Shown piece after piece: positions 23,403 through 35,514 of a DNA stretch of 64,000 bases. Source of the stretch: Micropterix aruncella (taxonomy: Eukaryota; Arthropoda; Insecta; Lepidoptera; Micropterigidae); contig OX155950.1 of NCBI GenBank assembly GCA_944548615.1, positions 38,885,859-38,949,858 on the forward strand. The letters run 5' to 3'. A program made the position numbers and the translations under genes. The first letter of the stretch is position 1, and each line of letters starts with the position of its first letter. Under the pieces are notes generated by a model. It had not been told where the DNA came from. It did no database searches and saw only the letters and a program-made list of their open reading frames with translations.

Positions 23403-23495
23403 AGTAATATCAATAAGTCCTTTATAAAAGAACCATTCATTATCAATGTTATTATATATGGAAAAATAAATTTCTATCAATTTTGCCGTCAATAC
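23403..23495 (+). repeat. Family B copy 4, right part
   Basis: AATAAGTCCTTTATAAAAG and the following CATTCATTATCAATGTTATTATA match 4790-4835. Confidence 0.5.
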
Positions 23496-23499
23496 TGAT

Positions 23500-23632
23500 G
23501 TGTCCAGGGTAGACTGAACAACGGCGGCTGCAACGCCACCGAAACATCGGGTGCTACAAATTTCACGCGGTAAATTCGTTTTCTATCCTATTTATAATGT
23601 CAAACAACCGCGATAGTCTTCGATTTGATGTG
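23500..23632 (+). repeat. Dispersed repeat C with hammerhead-like motif, copy 1
   Basis: CTGAACAACGGCGGCTGCAA, CGCCACCGAAACATCGGG, GTGCTACAAA and TTCACGCGGTAAATTCG recur at 28143-28240 and 43535-43720. The start resembles CUGANGA-stem II-GAAA of a hammerhead ribozyme with one core base changed. Non-coding. Confidence 0.5.
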
Positions 23633-23839
23633 TTTTTATTAGGAACATCCTTAAAGTGGGTAAATCAGTACGAGCAAATAAGAAACTTTGATACAAATTT
23701 TGGAAAAAAATACGTGTGGCACTCGGGGACTGCCGTGGTAAAGCTATTGCATAGCATTTTTTAACAACTTATGCAATTATAATTATTTATCTATTTTATT
23801 TATGCAGTATGAAGAATTTTTTTTCAGATATCAGATAAC

Positions 23840-23913
23840 TGCGCTCTATCGGAAAACGTTGAAATTATTCCGAATCGATTCGGAATAATTTAAACGTCTT
23901 CCGATAGATCGCA
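23840..23913. repeat. Large perfect-centre palindrome
   Basis: Arms of 37 bp with about four mismatches around GAATCGATTC: TGCGCTCTATCGGAAAACG on the left and CGTCTTCCGATAGATCGCA on the right. Confidence 0.85.
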
Positions 23914-24369
23914 CGAATTTTATTCGATAAAGCAAAAAAACCGGATATTATTCTTTAACTATCCGAAAAAAATCGTAGATAAAAAGATTGATAATTAAAT
24001 TATCTTTAAAATGGTGCAGGTTTTATAACAATACGCCAGATAGTATTTGCGTAGTAGTCGTTTTTGTGTTCGATTAGACCTAATTTCACAAATTAATTAC
24101 ACTATGTAATATAAACAAAATCTAAAATATTCAAAGCTAAGAATATTAGGAAAATGTTCTTGTTTAACATATATTTTTTTCGAATCGTAAGCAGTACTCG
24201 TTTAGACGTAATTATCAGTTTAAAATAATTAATTTTCGTTAAGAAATTTCTTCATTCGGTCGCCGCGCTGGCCTAGGCCTGCGATAAAAGCTATGCAATA
24301 GCTTAAAAACAAAAATAACATTATTTTTCACATTAAATATTTTATGTTTTGAAAAAGAATATAAAATGG

Positions 24370-24466
24370 GTTGAGCACGTTGCGCCATCTAGCAGTAGTT
24401 AACATGGTGCGAATATCGTTTACTCGCGATATTTTACCTATTGCTAGACGGCGCAATGCGCTCAAC
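24370..24466. repeat. 97-bp foldback element
   Basis: GTTGAGCACGTTGCGCCATC (left) and GACGGCGCAATGCGCTCAAC (right) are inverted repeats that continue inward through AGCAGTAG/CTATTGCT and GCGAATATCG/CGCGATATT. Likely a MITE end pair or cruciform. Confidence 0.75.
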
Positions 24467-24499
24467 GCTTGCCAAACTTTTATTTGCTAGTCAGGTATT

Positions 24500-25195
24500 T
24501 CAAATCTTCAAAAAAAAACATTGTTGTCTTAAAAAACATTTTTTTTACTAAATTCAAAAAAATAAAATTTGCTTTCACTGATTTACCCACCTACAGGATG
24601 CCATTAATACAAAAGTCATCCTGAATAGCTCTGCTACAAAATGTATTTTTTAAAATTATAACTAAGAGGAAGAAAAGAGAAGTATGGAAAGAATAGTCTT
24701 AATGCATTGAGGTCCACATTATTTCTCTACTAAGCGTTTCACATAATGAACTCAACACTTGCGATAATTAGACTAAAAAGACTGTAAGTTCAACCCTTCT
24801 TAATTAGGGCTTAATTCTAGTTGATCGAGCGACCGCGAGCCATTATAAAAATAATAAGACCCGCTTTGCGAACTAATTCTGCGAGGAATTGAAAATGACT
24901 GAGCAAAAAGCCAACAGAAAAAAACCGCAGAAACTCAAAGCACATCCTGACGTTGGATGACTACGAGAGCGCGAGATTGCCCGATGTAGGGTAACCATAT
25001 TTTTATAAAACGCGGATAAGACGGAATTCAACGTCTTACTTTTCCGGCAGCGGAAAAGTAGTGTGAATGCGCAATGTGAATGTGTACTCGTACATGTGAA
25101 TGCATTTTTTTTGAGATAAAGACGGATATATATTTTTTGACACCCCACCCCCCTCCCAAGACGATTAAGACCATTTCCAGACTGAAGTATGTCTG
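24500..25195. other. No gene recognised
   Basis: Mixed sequence. The minus frame 25148-24873 shows no known motif. Confidence 0.35.
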
Positions 25196-25198
25196 TGA

Positions 25199-25234
<36 letters not shown>

Positions 25235-25350
25235 TCCTTCCTTCATCCGATCGAGTTGAAATTTAACAAGCAGGCATCATTCGGTCATGGCAAGATATGA
25301 AAAGATTGTTGTTGAAATCGGTCCATCAGAGGGCGCGCTAGTCATACTTC
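25196..25350 (-). repeat. LINE 3'-UTR-like repeat with (TG)16 tail
   Basis: On the minus strand this matches the repeat at 6670 and 8660. Its tail has become a (CA)n microsatellite at about 25202-25232. Confidence 0.55.
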
Positions 25351-25837
25351 AATCTCGAAATATTATAAATTATAGTACTTTTTCTATCATAGTCAGTTGA
25401 CACAATCACGGGGGTGGGGGGGGGCGGTTGTCTGCTTGCCGGGAATCTATTGGGGTGACAAACGATTTTTTAAAATTCTTCTTTATAACTTTCGCCATCT
25501 TATATGAATGACGGCAAATTCGACAGCTAATTAACCCTTTTCCGTCGTCTAAGTGAAATAAAACCTTTGGATAGACTCGATGTCGATGACAATGCATTCA
25601 ATCAAGTTTTGAGGTTGGGAGAGTGGAGGGGGGGCTGAAAGGGGCAACTTGGAAATTTCAAATGGGAAGGATAAAGAATGATGATATAAATGAATTATAG
25701 TTAAAAGTACGGAACAGAAATTTCGCAAAATGAAAATTGAAAATATGGCGCGAAAATATAATAGCACACTGGCGTGCGATGTGAAAACAATACAAAACAA
25801 AAACATCGGCCTCAAAAAGATCTAAAAAAGTCGGCGA

Positions 25838-26560
25838 CGGAATTCAAAAATTCAAAATTATTTATTGAGTTCAAATTATGAGTACATTCAATTTACCAAA
25901 GTCTTAACCTAACTAGGCTGCCGTCTGTTCCAAGGTTTTATTCCATCTGTTCCAATTCATTTTAATTATCCTAAGAAATATATAATATTATATTTATATA
26001 AATAAACAAAATCATACATAATGTAACAGAAATATCTTAATTACCTAATAAAAATTCGTAGGAAAATGTCATGAAAATTGTCAATATTATTTTATTTTAA
26101 AACATGATAGAAATTAATATATATTCATATATGTATTAATAAGTGTTAATATGTATTATTAATATACAAAATAAATTCAGAAAAATTAAAATAAAATTAC
26201 ATTTAGAAATAATCAACTTATATTACTACATATACTATTATGTTTTTTTATAAAGATTCAATTATTTAATAAGGTGCTCATTGTCTGCATTTGTACAATT
26301 TAAGAGGTAGGTACTCAAACTATTTTTAAATTTAAATTTATATGATATTTTAATGTCTTTAATGTTTGGTGGCAGGCAATTATAAAGTTTGGGGGCAAGA
26401 TAAGTGAAACTGGATTGGCCAAAAGCGGATCTCCTGAGTGGTATTGCAAAATTTGTTTGTGTCGATCGTCTTGTTACACGAGATTGCTGGCTTTTTTCCT
26501 GTTCTCCTAACTCACTCTGGAATTTAGTGAGTGTTACCAGCACAAACATTTTTATATATC
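25838..26560 (-). pseudogene. LINE 3' end: ORF2 C-terminus
   Basis: The minus frame 26549-26262 (95 codons) contains RRSAFGQSSFTYLAPKLYN and ends with a hydrophobic stretch YKFKFKNSLSTYLL, the C-terminal signature of Jockey/CR1-type ORF2. The element ends near 25840 with ATTTTGAATTTTTGAATT, a (TTTGAA)-type tail. 5'-truncated. Confidence 0.65.
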
Positions 26561-26990
26561 CAAATTTTGTATTTAAGAATATATCCCAAATTTATATTTA
26601 AGCTCCAATAACTGCTTTTATGTCTCAAAAAATAAGAAAAATAATTGGGCAGTATTTTTTTAAGATATCAGCAATAAAACATGAATCCTTATCAAAGGTA
26701 ATTAATCCATTGTCCCGGGTATTAAAAATATATACAATTAGCCATTTAATGTACGTTTTAGGTAGTATGTTTATAAAGATATCATGAAATTAGTAACGCG
26801 TGCAAGAACCACGAAATATCTAGCAGGTGTTGGCGTCTGCTAGCCCAGCAAGATCAGCGTTCAGCGGAAGGCGGCGCGGGACGTGAGGAACAAGATGCGT
26901 ATGTCTTCGATATATGTAGCGCGCATTTGAAAGGGGAACGTCTTGCACTATATTTAAAGGTAGCCTCTAAAAATGCAAATAAACGCCACC
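26561..26990. other. No gene recognised
   Basis: AT-rich, then a GC-richer patch (26830-26930) without an open frame of note. Confidence 0.35.
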
Positions 26991-27052
26991 CTTCTTAAAT
27001 TAACAAATCGATTCGAAAATTTACGCGAAGCGAAGCCACGGGCAACAGCTAG
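26991..27052 (+). mobile_element. Candidate Helitron 3' terminus
   Basis: GCGAAGCGAAGCCACGGGCA followed by ACAGCTAG and T is the usual lepidopteran Helitron 3' end form; CTAG lies at 27049-27052. No 5' end was found; the left limit is arbitrary. Confidence 0.45.
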
Positions 27053-28142
27053 TTCTCTTTAAAACCGCAATAACAAAATGATAATGTAAGAATCAATCCA
27101 CTACTTTTCTCTTTGCGCAGCCTGCATACGCCAGGCATTGCTACGTCTGAGCAACCGGTGAATGGGGAGAGGGAGGTATAAAATCGTATGTTTCCTAAGA
27201 AGTGGAGTTGGTGCTGACCTATTGCCGCCAATCCCTGGAAGCGAATTGTTGGCTATCTGATACTCTATACAAAGGGCGTCACTGGTCAAAAATAAAACTC
27301 GCTTGGAATAGGTAGAGGTTCACTTAAGCGACCTCCTACTGCAATCAGTTTTGAGGCCAAGAAATTCGTCCAAATCTGATAGGCAGACCCCATTGGTTTC
27401 CTTCTCAGAGACAGCACTTACAGCTAGTGTTCATTAAGTACATCAATGTTCTATTTTTAGTTAATTATTTCTTACAGTAATATCGAATGCATGGTCACCC
27501 TGTGCTCGCAGTTTAAAGGAAGGAAAGCTCAGTCCATTGCATCGTCCTAAAATGATGTCTGGCACAAATGCCTTGAATAATTATCCCCCCATACTGAAGT
27601 CTTCCTGAAGAAAATGTATCCAACTGCTTCAGCCATGCGCGTTTTATGTCGAGAAATTATTATTCAACGTCGTCGCTCTACCACTAATGCATTTGCATTT
27701 AAGAAAGTCGCCGATTCTTCGCTCTTTCGAGATCTTATGGAATTGTACGTATGCTCGTAATATGAAGCGTTTGATATTCGTAAAAAAAAGCGAGCGCAAA
27801 TATATAGTTATTCGAAGTCCATTTCAGTCTTAGTACACATGACGATTATTATAAGTTAAGCCGGTTGAGTGTACACAAAGTAAGGTTGCTCCAAATTGAG
27901 TTTTAATATGAAATCTAGGACTATCACGGTTGTTTGACTTTGACTTAAATAAAATAAAAACTAATTTACCGAAGCGAAGTTTGTAGTAACCGACATGTTG
28001 TTCACCCAACTCTGTCATTATTGGAAATAAATCATCTCATCTTGACATGAATGAGATGATATGATAAGTTTACGTCTTAATACTAAAATGTTAAATGGTT
28101 TCATTTGGACCCCTCGTGCACCTTCAAATTATATTTAATATA
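27053..28142. other. No gene recognised
   Basis: Frames of about 60 codons only, without motifs. Nothing repeated elsewhere in the window was noticed. Confidence 0.35.
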
Positions 28143-28240
28143 ACAGTCAACCCTGGGCATCGGCAAGAGCAAAATCGCTGAATCGTCGGGTGCCACAATC
28201 TTCACGCGGTAAATTCGTTTTTATCCCATTTAAAATGCAG
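28143..28240 (+). repeat. Dispersed repeat C, copy 2 (diverged)
   Basis: TCGTCGGGTGCCACAATCTT and CACGCGGTAAATTCG match repeat C; the upstream hammerhead-like part is degraded. Confidence 0.45.
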
Positions 28241-28859
28241 TATCAAACGATTTTTAAACTGTTCAGGAGAAGCAGGAAAAGGTTATACATGCTTCTCTAA
28301 AAAGTTATTAACGGATATTTTGATATAATTTTCCTTTAATTGCATCGAAATTTAAGAGAAGTAATTTTATTAATGAAGGAGATGCCATATTGACTCAAAA
28401 CAACATAAAATTCACCAACATTTTATTGAGTACGGGCCAACATTTTATTTGTTAAGATATTTAAATTTAAAAATACTTTGAATGCTGTAGAATTGCATTA
28501 CAAGGATGTCAATTATTTATTTTATCTATTTATAGGATTTTAAACAGTTTGCATAGAATATTGGGGTAAATACTCGGATTACCTTACTCGTGGTTTACGA
28601 GCAACAGGCTGGTATTAAATCCAGAAAACACTGTCTATATGACATTCTCAAACGCTCTTTGGTCAACTGACTTAGATATTAATATAGGGGATACAAAACT
28701 CAAACAAGTTGTCGAAATTTTTTTTTTGCGAATCACAGTCGATAGCATCTTTGAAGTCTCTAAAGCGGCGGGATGCTATCCCACCAGTAGAAACCGGTAC
28801 ATCAGTCGTGAGGCCTGAGATGCTTGAGTATTACCCGAGCTAGACTTCCGCACATAGAG

Positions 28860-29031
28860 GCTTCTGAATAGGAGCTGAATCGTGAGTTTAGCCGATCCGA
28901 GAAAAAAGTGGATCCTTTGGCCCAAGCTACATGAAACCATTCGCTACCCCCGGCTGTCAGTCAGAATGCACAATCTATTGGCTGACGTCTCTCGGTGCGC
29001 AAACCGTGCTGCGTCAGCCAATAGATTGTGA
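28860..29031 (-). mobile_element. Diverged family A fragment ending in a perfect hairpin
   Basis: CGGCTGTCAGTCAGAATGCA and TCTCGGTGCGCAAACCGT match the middle of family A. CACAATCTATTGGCTGACG (28969-28987) is repeated exactly inverted at 29012-29030, so a piece of the element was copied back as a 19-bp foldback. Confidence 0.6.
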
Positions 29032-29039
29032 TATTACAA

Positions 29040-30250
29040 GATGTGATGTTAGATGATACACACACTTAATCCGTCCGGTTATATAAACAATGATGCAGAT
29101 ATTACTAATTTATATCATGGATCCGCTATCTATGGTTTAAAGGACGGCTAATAATCCGGCATATTGCTTTTCGCGACTTTCGCATGGGCGGTATATTTAC
29201 TTATGAATTGGAACGGAGCAAGGCGCATTCGGTGCGGAGAGTGCTCGCTCGCTTCGGTGCGCCCGTCTGGGCAACTTTGCATCATCCGTGTCAAGGGACT
29301 TGCATCTCTCAATCCGTCCCGCGCGCGCCGTTTCAATAATTCCAGCCTCTCGGATGTGAGGCAATTGCAAAAGTTATATAAGCAATAAGATGCCCTGTCA
29401 TGCTTGCAATGCCGACTCAGACGGTGGAATATTTCCGTCATAGACGTGTCCTAAACCATCATTGCCATATCATATATCTAATTATTTATTTTAAAATATT
29501 ATTTTTTGATGTTATTAATCTTCATTACAGAAAACATCCCCGCTATGACTATAACCTACTAGTCAGTGAAGCAACGCCCCACAAGCACAAAATCCATATA
29601 AAAAGTGCCGAATATTGCTTTAAGCTGATTAAAAGTCATGTAAAGTCGTTCAGATTAACTCTCAGCTATGTAAATGTGGCTTATATCACATTTGTCATAT
29701 AATTTTGTCGTATAAAACTTTTTAGTCGAATAAGGATGGTATAATCGCTATAAATCATACTAACTTTAACAGTAGTCGAATAAATAACCTTTATAGAACA
29801 AGCTAAACAAAAGCTACTACATTACTGTAATACGGTAATAAAAATCAATATTGACAGGGACATCTGTTAAGTAAAACTCCGTATCTACAAACTTCTGTGT
29901 ATTGACGTCAATGAATTCAATATTTAGCTTTTAATGCTCACTTATTAAGTCCGATGTGATCCTGCCGATCTTTGAGTTTATAATACAGTTACTGCTGCGC
30001 CCTATACTTAATTGCTACTTTAACTTAATTATTTGCTTAAGTAATATAAGTAATAGTGGAATAATGTAATGACCCTTTTACTATTTTAGAACTGCTACTT
30101 TTGCTATTTTATATATAATATTCATTGTCAATAATACGACTACACGTTGTATAATATTGTATATTCGCGATTTCGTTGAACCACGATATTAAAATAATAA
30201 GTCTAATTTAATTAAATTAACGAAACACACAATGATATAATTCATTTAAT
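29040..30250. other. No gene recognised
   Basis: A GC-richer patch at 29190-29330 has overlapping frames on both strands but no known motif. The rest is AT-rich. Confidence 0.35.
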
Positions 30251-30257
30251 TATAAAC

Positions 30258-30301
30258 GGGTCCGGTGGTGGGTTGCGGGTTTGATTCCCGGCTGGATCAC
30301 C
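30258..30301 (+). other. tRNA-like 3' half (tRNA pseudogene or SINE remnant)
   Basis: GCGGGTTTGATTCCCGGCTG followed by GATCACCA resembles a T-arm (B box with one C-to-T change) plus an acceptor end. No matching 5' acceptor, D-arm or anticodon arm is present. Confidence 0.35.
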
Positions 30302-30367
30302 ATTTTCCATTAAGATAAAATTAAGGGAATTGCATTTTAATTCTGTCGATCGAATGCAACACACAAA

Positions 30368-31038
30368 TAGAGTTGTCAAGTACAACGGGTGAACAACTAG
30401 ACCCACTCTATAGGAGACAACTAGAGTTGAGGACTACAACGGGCGAACCCGTCACCTCAGGGAGTGTTAACAAAATAGTCGCTGCATCTCCCGCAGAAAA
30501 CTTGGACTAAACAGTCCACCGTCAAGCTACGCCACATGCCCGTAAGAAGCCAACGCCTTAACCGCGAGATAACCAGGTGTGTTAACCAGCGGGCTTACAC
30601 TCACGCCCTTACTTCCAATTGCGACCAGATTACACCGGTCTCTCGATTGATTACGAGTTCGAGGTCGCTTGCGCGGTCCTCTCCCTTACCAAGCGGTGAG
30701 ACGGTGTATACCGAATCTATCGGTATACACCGTCCATCCATTGCCCGGCTGTTCACCCAGGATCGGGTAGCTATAGGAAACAGTACTGCTTCCAGACCCC
30801 CCCCCCCCCCCGAATGTTAGTCAGAGTACACAATCGACTGGCTTACGCCGCACGGTGCGCAGACCGTCCAGAAGCGCCAGAAGGTTGATTCCTAGGGGAA
30901 ACTAGCCCTAAGGCCAGAGTCCTACCCGGGCTCGCACTTCGTGCGAGGAGGCCGCCGGATGGGTGTTGACCCGTGAGTGTGACCAACTCTGAACAGAATG
31001 CGTCTTCGCGGCCAACTCAGCAAGGGCCCATTAGCTTT
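30368..31038 (-). mobile_element. Family A retroposon, copy 6
   Basis: Near full length. Its 3' end (left side) appears rearranged: GTTGTCAAGTACAACGGGTGAACA is followed by a repeat start GTTGAGGACTACAACGGGCG. It contains an insertion of about 14 C at 30799. The right end GGGCCCATTAGCTT abuts the LINE. Confidence 0.65.
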
Positions 31039-31046
31039 TACACAAA

Positions 31047-31532
31047 AACAAACTGGAAATTAACGGAATTCCTGAATCAAGCAATGAAAATTTAAAAATA
31101 ATCGTAACCAGAATGGCGACCACAGTGGGCCTGAATATCGCTGCTGAAAACTTCGATGTGACCCGGGTACGGAGATTGCCCTCACCAAACACGGAAGGCG
31201 CTTCCGCTTGGCCGCCATTGGTTCGCGTTACATTTCAATCGGACCGGGATCGAGACAACTACTTATCAGCAGTGAAACACTTCAATCGCTCTGCGAAATC
31301 GGCGGTCGATAAACTGAATGCTGGACATATAGGAATGGCCACAAAAACACCATTGTATTTTCAGAAAGCTCTTACACCTAGGTTAAGATATTTATATTTA
31401 CAGGCACGAAGAATCGGAAAAGAAAAGAGCTTCAAGTATATTTGGATTAAAGATGGTATTATTCGTATTAAAAAAGACGACAACGACCGAATTACTGTGG
31501 TCAAAGGCTTATCATCTTTAAGCAAATTATGA
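31047..31532 (+). pseudogene. LINE ORF1 C-terminal part (FP25K-like domain)
   Basis: An open frame runs from the family A junction (KLEINGIPESSNENL upstream of the Met at 31113) to a TGA stop at 31530. The C-terminal part FQKALTPRLRYLYLQARRIG followed by FKYIWIKDGIIRI matches the Baculo_FP-type domain seen in ORF1 proteins of insect CR1/Jockey LINEs, which bind nucleic acid in the retroelement RNP. This is a family resemblance seen by eye. The N-terminus is missing, so the protein is truncated. ORF2 starts about 580 bp downstream. Confidence 0.65.
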
Positions 31533-32114
31533 TGGGTACTCGCCTGTACTAATTACAAACGTATTGGTAAGAACATCACTACATTTTTGCTGGATTTACG
31601 TCTATTATTATATTTATTATTTTCCAGAAACAGTTTACAAAACACAGATTTAGCAAAACTTTATATAAATAGTATTATCGATCACATTTTTGATACACTC
31701 TACACTATACTCCATATTTATCTGTTATATTATAATAATATATTATTACTTCATAATAAAAAAAGATTAATATAAAAGAAAAACTAATAATTTTATCATT
31801 TAAAAAATTAGTAAACGCTCACTCGCAACAAATCTCCCATATTGTCTATTCTCAAAAAATCATATGTGTATTTTTATTTAATTGTATAACCACAACACTA
31901 TAAATTATTGCTATAAAAAACCGACATATACAACACATACAATTAAATATGTCCAATTTCGTTAAAGGTTTATATTTTCCTTCTAAGTTCTACAATAAAA
32001 TATATCTTATATATACAAATAACAAAGCATGTCTTATAATTACTCTCATAATCTATTTCTGTCTCCCAAGTACTGGTCTACCTTTGGTCACTTTCTTATA
32101 CGCCCTGATCACCT

Positions 32115-34972
32115 ATGAAGTCTTTCTCTGCAGGCGCGAGTAATCTAGAGAATTTAGAAAGACTTAAGTCCACCTCAATATTAAATACCAGCGATTGTAA
32201 AGATATACTAAGAACACATAATGGATTTAAAATTTTACATCTCAACATAAGAAGTGCCAATAAAAATTTTGACAGACTAATTGTTGCTCTAACCTATATG
32301 GATGCTGATTTTGATGTAATCGCACTAACCGAGTGTTGGATAAAAGATACACCTCCCATGCAATATCTTGATAACTATGATACGTACTTTTCAAGAAATA
32401 ATTACAAGCAAAATGACGGGGTAATCCTATTTATTAAAAATACTCTTAACGCCACCGTAGAAGAGGTTACAATATCGGAAGCAAATTGTTTAAAAGTAAC
32501 TGTGGAAAGTACACTAGTAATAACCGCAATATATAGGTCTCCTTACACACAAAACACCACCAGTTTCACTAATTCGCTATCGGATATCCTCGAGATGGAC
32601 AAGGGTAAGGACCAAATTCTGCTCGGAGACTTAATTGACATTTTAAATATAAAAAACATGCAAAACTATACAGATTACCTCTGTTTGCTGAGCGAGTGTG
32701 GTTTTACTTCTGCGATTAATAAGCCTACAAGAGGAAAGGCTTGTTTGGATCAAATATTTGTAAAGACTAAACTTGAGGCTGTAGGTATTGTATGTGATAT
32801 GGACATCACCGATCATTTCTCAAATATACTAATGCTAAAAAAACACAAACATGCAAAACACGGAATACGCCAGAATCAAATGATTTTTTAGACTTTCCTA
32901 TGATAACAAAAGATATTGAACGAGTAGACTGGGCGATATTATTAAACCAAACTGACGCTAATACCGCTACGGATATTTTAATTAAGACTTATGGCATCAT
33001 AAGTCTTTCGCCTGCAGAGAAAGATGGCATCATTAAAACAAACACTCAACTTAAACGCGTGACACATAGGAAACGACATCTCAAACCGTGGATTACAGAT
33101 GGAATCCTAAAAAGTGTCAAAACAAGAGATAAACTCCATAAACAATTACGCCTTAATCCCCACGATTCCATTGCTAAATCAAAATTTATCGGATACAGAA
33201 ACTTATGTAACAATATAATTAATATAAGGAAGGATAATTATTATAAGCAAAAACTTGACGACGCATCAGCTAATCCCAAAGATACCTGGAAAATATTAAA
33301 TGAATTGACATACAGACAAAAGCGTGACTATAAAAATATTACTGACCTGTAAATAAACGGCACAATAGTGAAAAACACCTCTCCGAACAGCGAATGGATT
33401 GCTGACTATGTAAATAACCACTATGCAAATGTAGGATCTCTACTAGCAGAAAAAACGATCCGGACTCTGCAAACCACTGAAACTGATTTAGCAAAATTAA
33501 AAGATAGAAGAAATTGCAATTCCGAATCACTGTTCTTTTCCCCCACAGATGTTGGCGAAATATGCAGGGTTTTAAGTGACCTAAAAGATACGAACACAAC
33601 AGGTACTGATCAAATCTCGGTGAAAATTTTAAAGCAAAACATGGTCCACCTAGCATCACCTTTAGCACATATAACTAACCTTAGCATAAGCACTGGTGTA
33701 TTTCCAAATCACATTAAAAAGTCTGTCATATGTCCCATCTACAAGGGTGGGGATAGATAGGACGTTAGTTGTTATCGACCAATCAGCATTTTAAATTCTA
33801 TCTCAAAAATAATTTAAACAATTGCAAAGAAACGTTTGGTTAGTTTTTTGGAAACCAAAAAGTTACTAGCGGCGAGGCAATTTGGTTTCAGATCCGGACG
33901 AGGTGCTCAGGATGCATTCCTATCCCTAACTACTTCCATTGTTAATGCCTTAGATAGTGGAGAAAATGCATTGCGGTATTCTTGGATCTGGCCAAGGCCT
34001 TTGACACCGTCTCACATCGTATACTATTGAGTAAACTCCCAAATATCGGAGTGCGTGGCTTACCATTAAAATTGTTCCAAAATTACCTTTCGGAGAGAAT
34101 ACAAACAACAAAAGTTGGTGAGACGGTCAGCTTGGAAGCACATATTAGGTACGGTGTACCGAAAGATAGTATATTAGGGCCAATCTTATTCCTCATCTAT
34201 ATTAATGACCTTACTAACATGACCTTTGAGGGAGGAGAAGCTATCTCCTTTGCAGACTACACGGTTATTGTATTCAGAGGCAAATCCTGGGACGATGTGT
34301 ACAATTATACTGAAAACGGACTATCTATAAATTATAGACTATAATCATTGATTATAGACTATAATCAAAGTATGGCTAAATTATAATCTACTGACTCTTA
34401 ATGACTCTAAAACTAAATATATGACCTTTCAAATGCAGAAAACTTACGACAAACAAACCCAGCGCAAACTAAAAATCCACACATGCAACACTGTCGTTGA
34501 CGGCAAGCCTTGTACGTGTGCGGAGGTAGAAAGAGTAGATACAATAAAGTACCTAGGATTAACTCTGGACTATACACTGAAGTGGGAAGATCATATCAGG
34601 TGCACTGCAACAAAATTGAGAAAACTTGTACATATATTCAAGTTAATAAGAAATGCCGTATCCAAAGATTTAGTACGAACGATATATTTCGCATTGGCCC
34701 ATAACTTACTAGCATACGAAATCATAGCTTGGGGTGGAGCCTCGCTGCAAGCACTTGATCCTCTAATTAAAGCCCAAAAGTCGCTATTAAGAGTAATACA
34801 CAAAAAACCCTTCCGGTATTCTTCTGAGAGCTTGTACAATGAATCTAAAGTCCTTGATGTTCGTCAAATATACGCTAAGGTAGTCCTACTCTACTACTAT
34901 AATCATGACAATTATCATCTATATTCAACACACCATAAAGGAACACGAGTAACAACAACCAGACAGCACTAA
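32115..34972 (+). pseudogene. CR1/Jockey-type LINE ORF2 (endonuclease-RT), broken
   Basis: The APE endonuclease is at 32230-32860 with HLNIRSANKNFD (catalytic N), LTECW (E), GDLIDILN where a 3-nt loss removes one residue of the usual GDxNIDxLN, and TDHF. RT follows in pieces: VICPIYKGGDR (33720), QFGFRSGRGAQDA (33880), motif A DLAKAFDTVSH (33985), YGVPKDSILGPILFLIYIND (34150) and motif C FADYT (34248), where the second catalytic Asp has become Tyr. Frameshifts occur near 32875 and 33973 and in 34320-34390. In-frame stops lie at 33350, 33758, about 33815 and 34970. Beyond the last stop the frame continues as SFAQKHFSYIASRLFNK. It cannot be active. Confidence 0.85.
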
Positions 34973-35514
34973 ATCCAAAAAAAGAGAACAAGTTTTGCAC
35001 AAAAACACTTTTCTTACATTGCTTCTCGACTGTTCAACAAAATGAATAGTGTTTTTCCTGCAGGACTGAAATCTAGGAATAGTCACGGCGTAAAGAAAAA
35101 CCTAACTAAGTCACTTTTGACTATGGGTCGACAAGAAACGGAGACATTAATGACATATATATTACAATAGTGCACGATTTGTGAGATATATGTATATATA
35201 TATATATATATATATAGTATTATTTTATATTTATCTATAAAGTATATATTTATTTATATATGTATGTATATATTTATATGTATATACCTAAATTTAATAT
35301 TATTACGCTTTCTTATTCTATTTTAAACTTCTCAAATGTACCATAATAATATACAAAGATGTATTACAGCTAGTTACGAAAACCACTATACCTTTTTTTT
35401 ATATTAAGCCTACCTTAGTACAGGCGAGGCCTAGTTAGAATGGCTTTGAATTTTAAAAATACATGTAATATTATAGGTAAATAAAGAATTTTGAATTTGA
35501 ATTTGAATTTGAGC

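Larger units (their letters stand above)
31038..35512 (+). mobile_element. CR1/Jockey-superfamily LINE, near full length but dead
   Basis: Contains the ORF1 remnant, ORF2 and a 3' UTR with a short (TA)n at about 35187-35215. It ends with AATAAAGAATTTTGAATTTG, a (TTTGAA)n tail. A truncated relative of the same subfamily lies at 47255-47690. Confidence 0.75.

Noticed and set aside
30258..30301. Functional tRNA gene
   Set aside because: Only a T-arm-like 3' half; no D-arm, anticodon arm or pairing acceptor strand.
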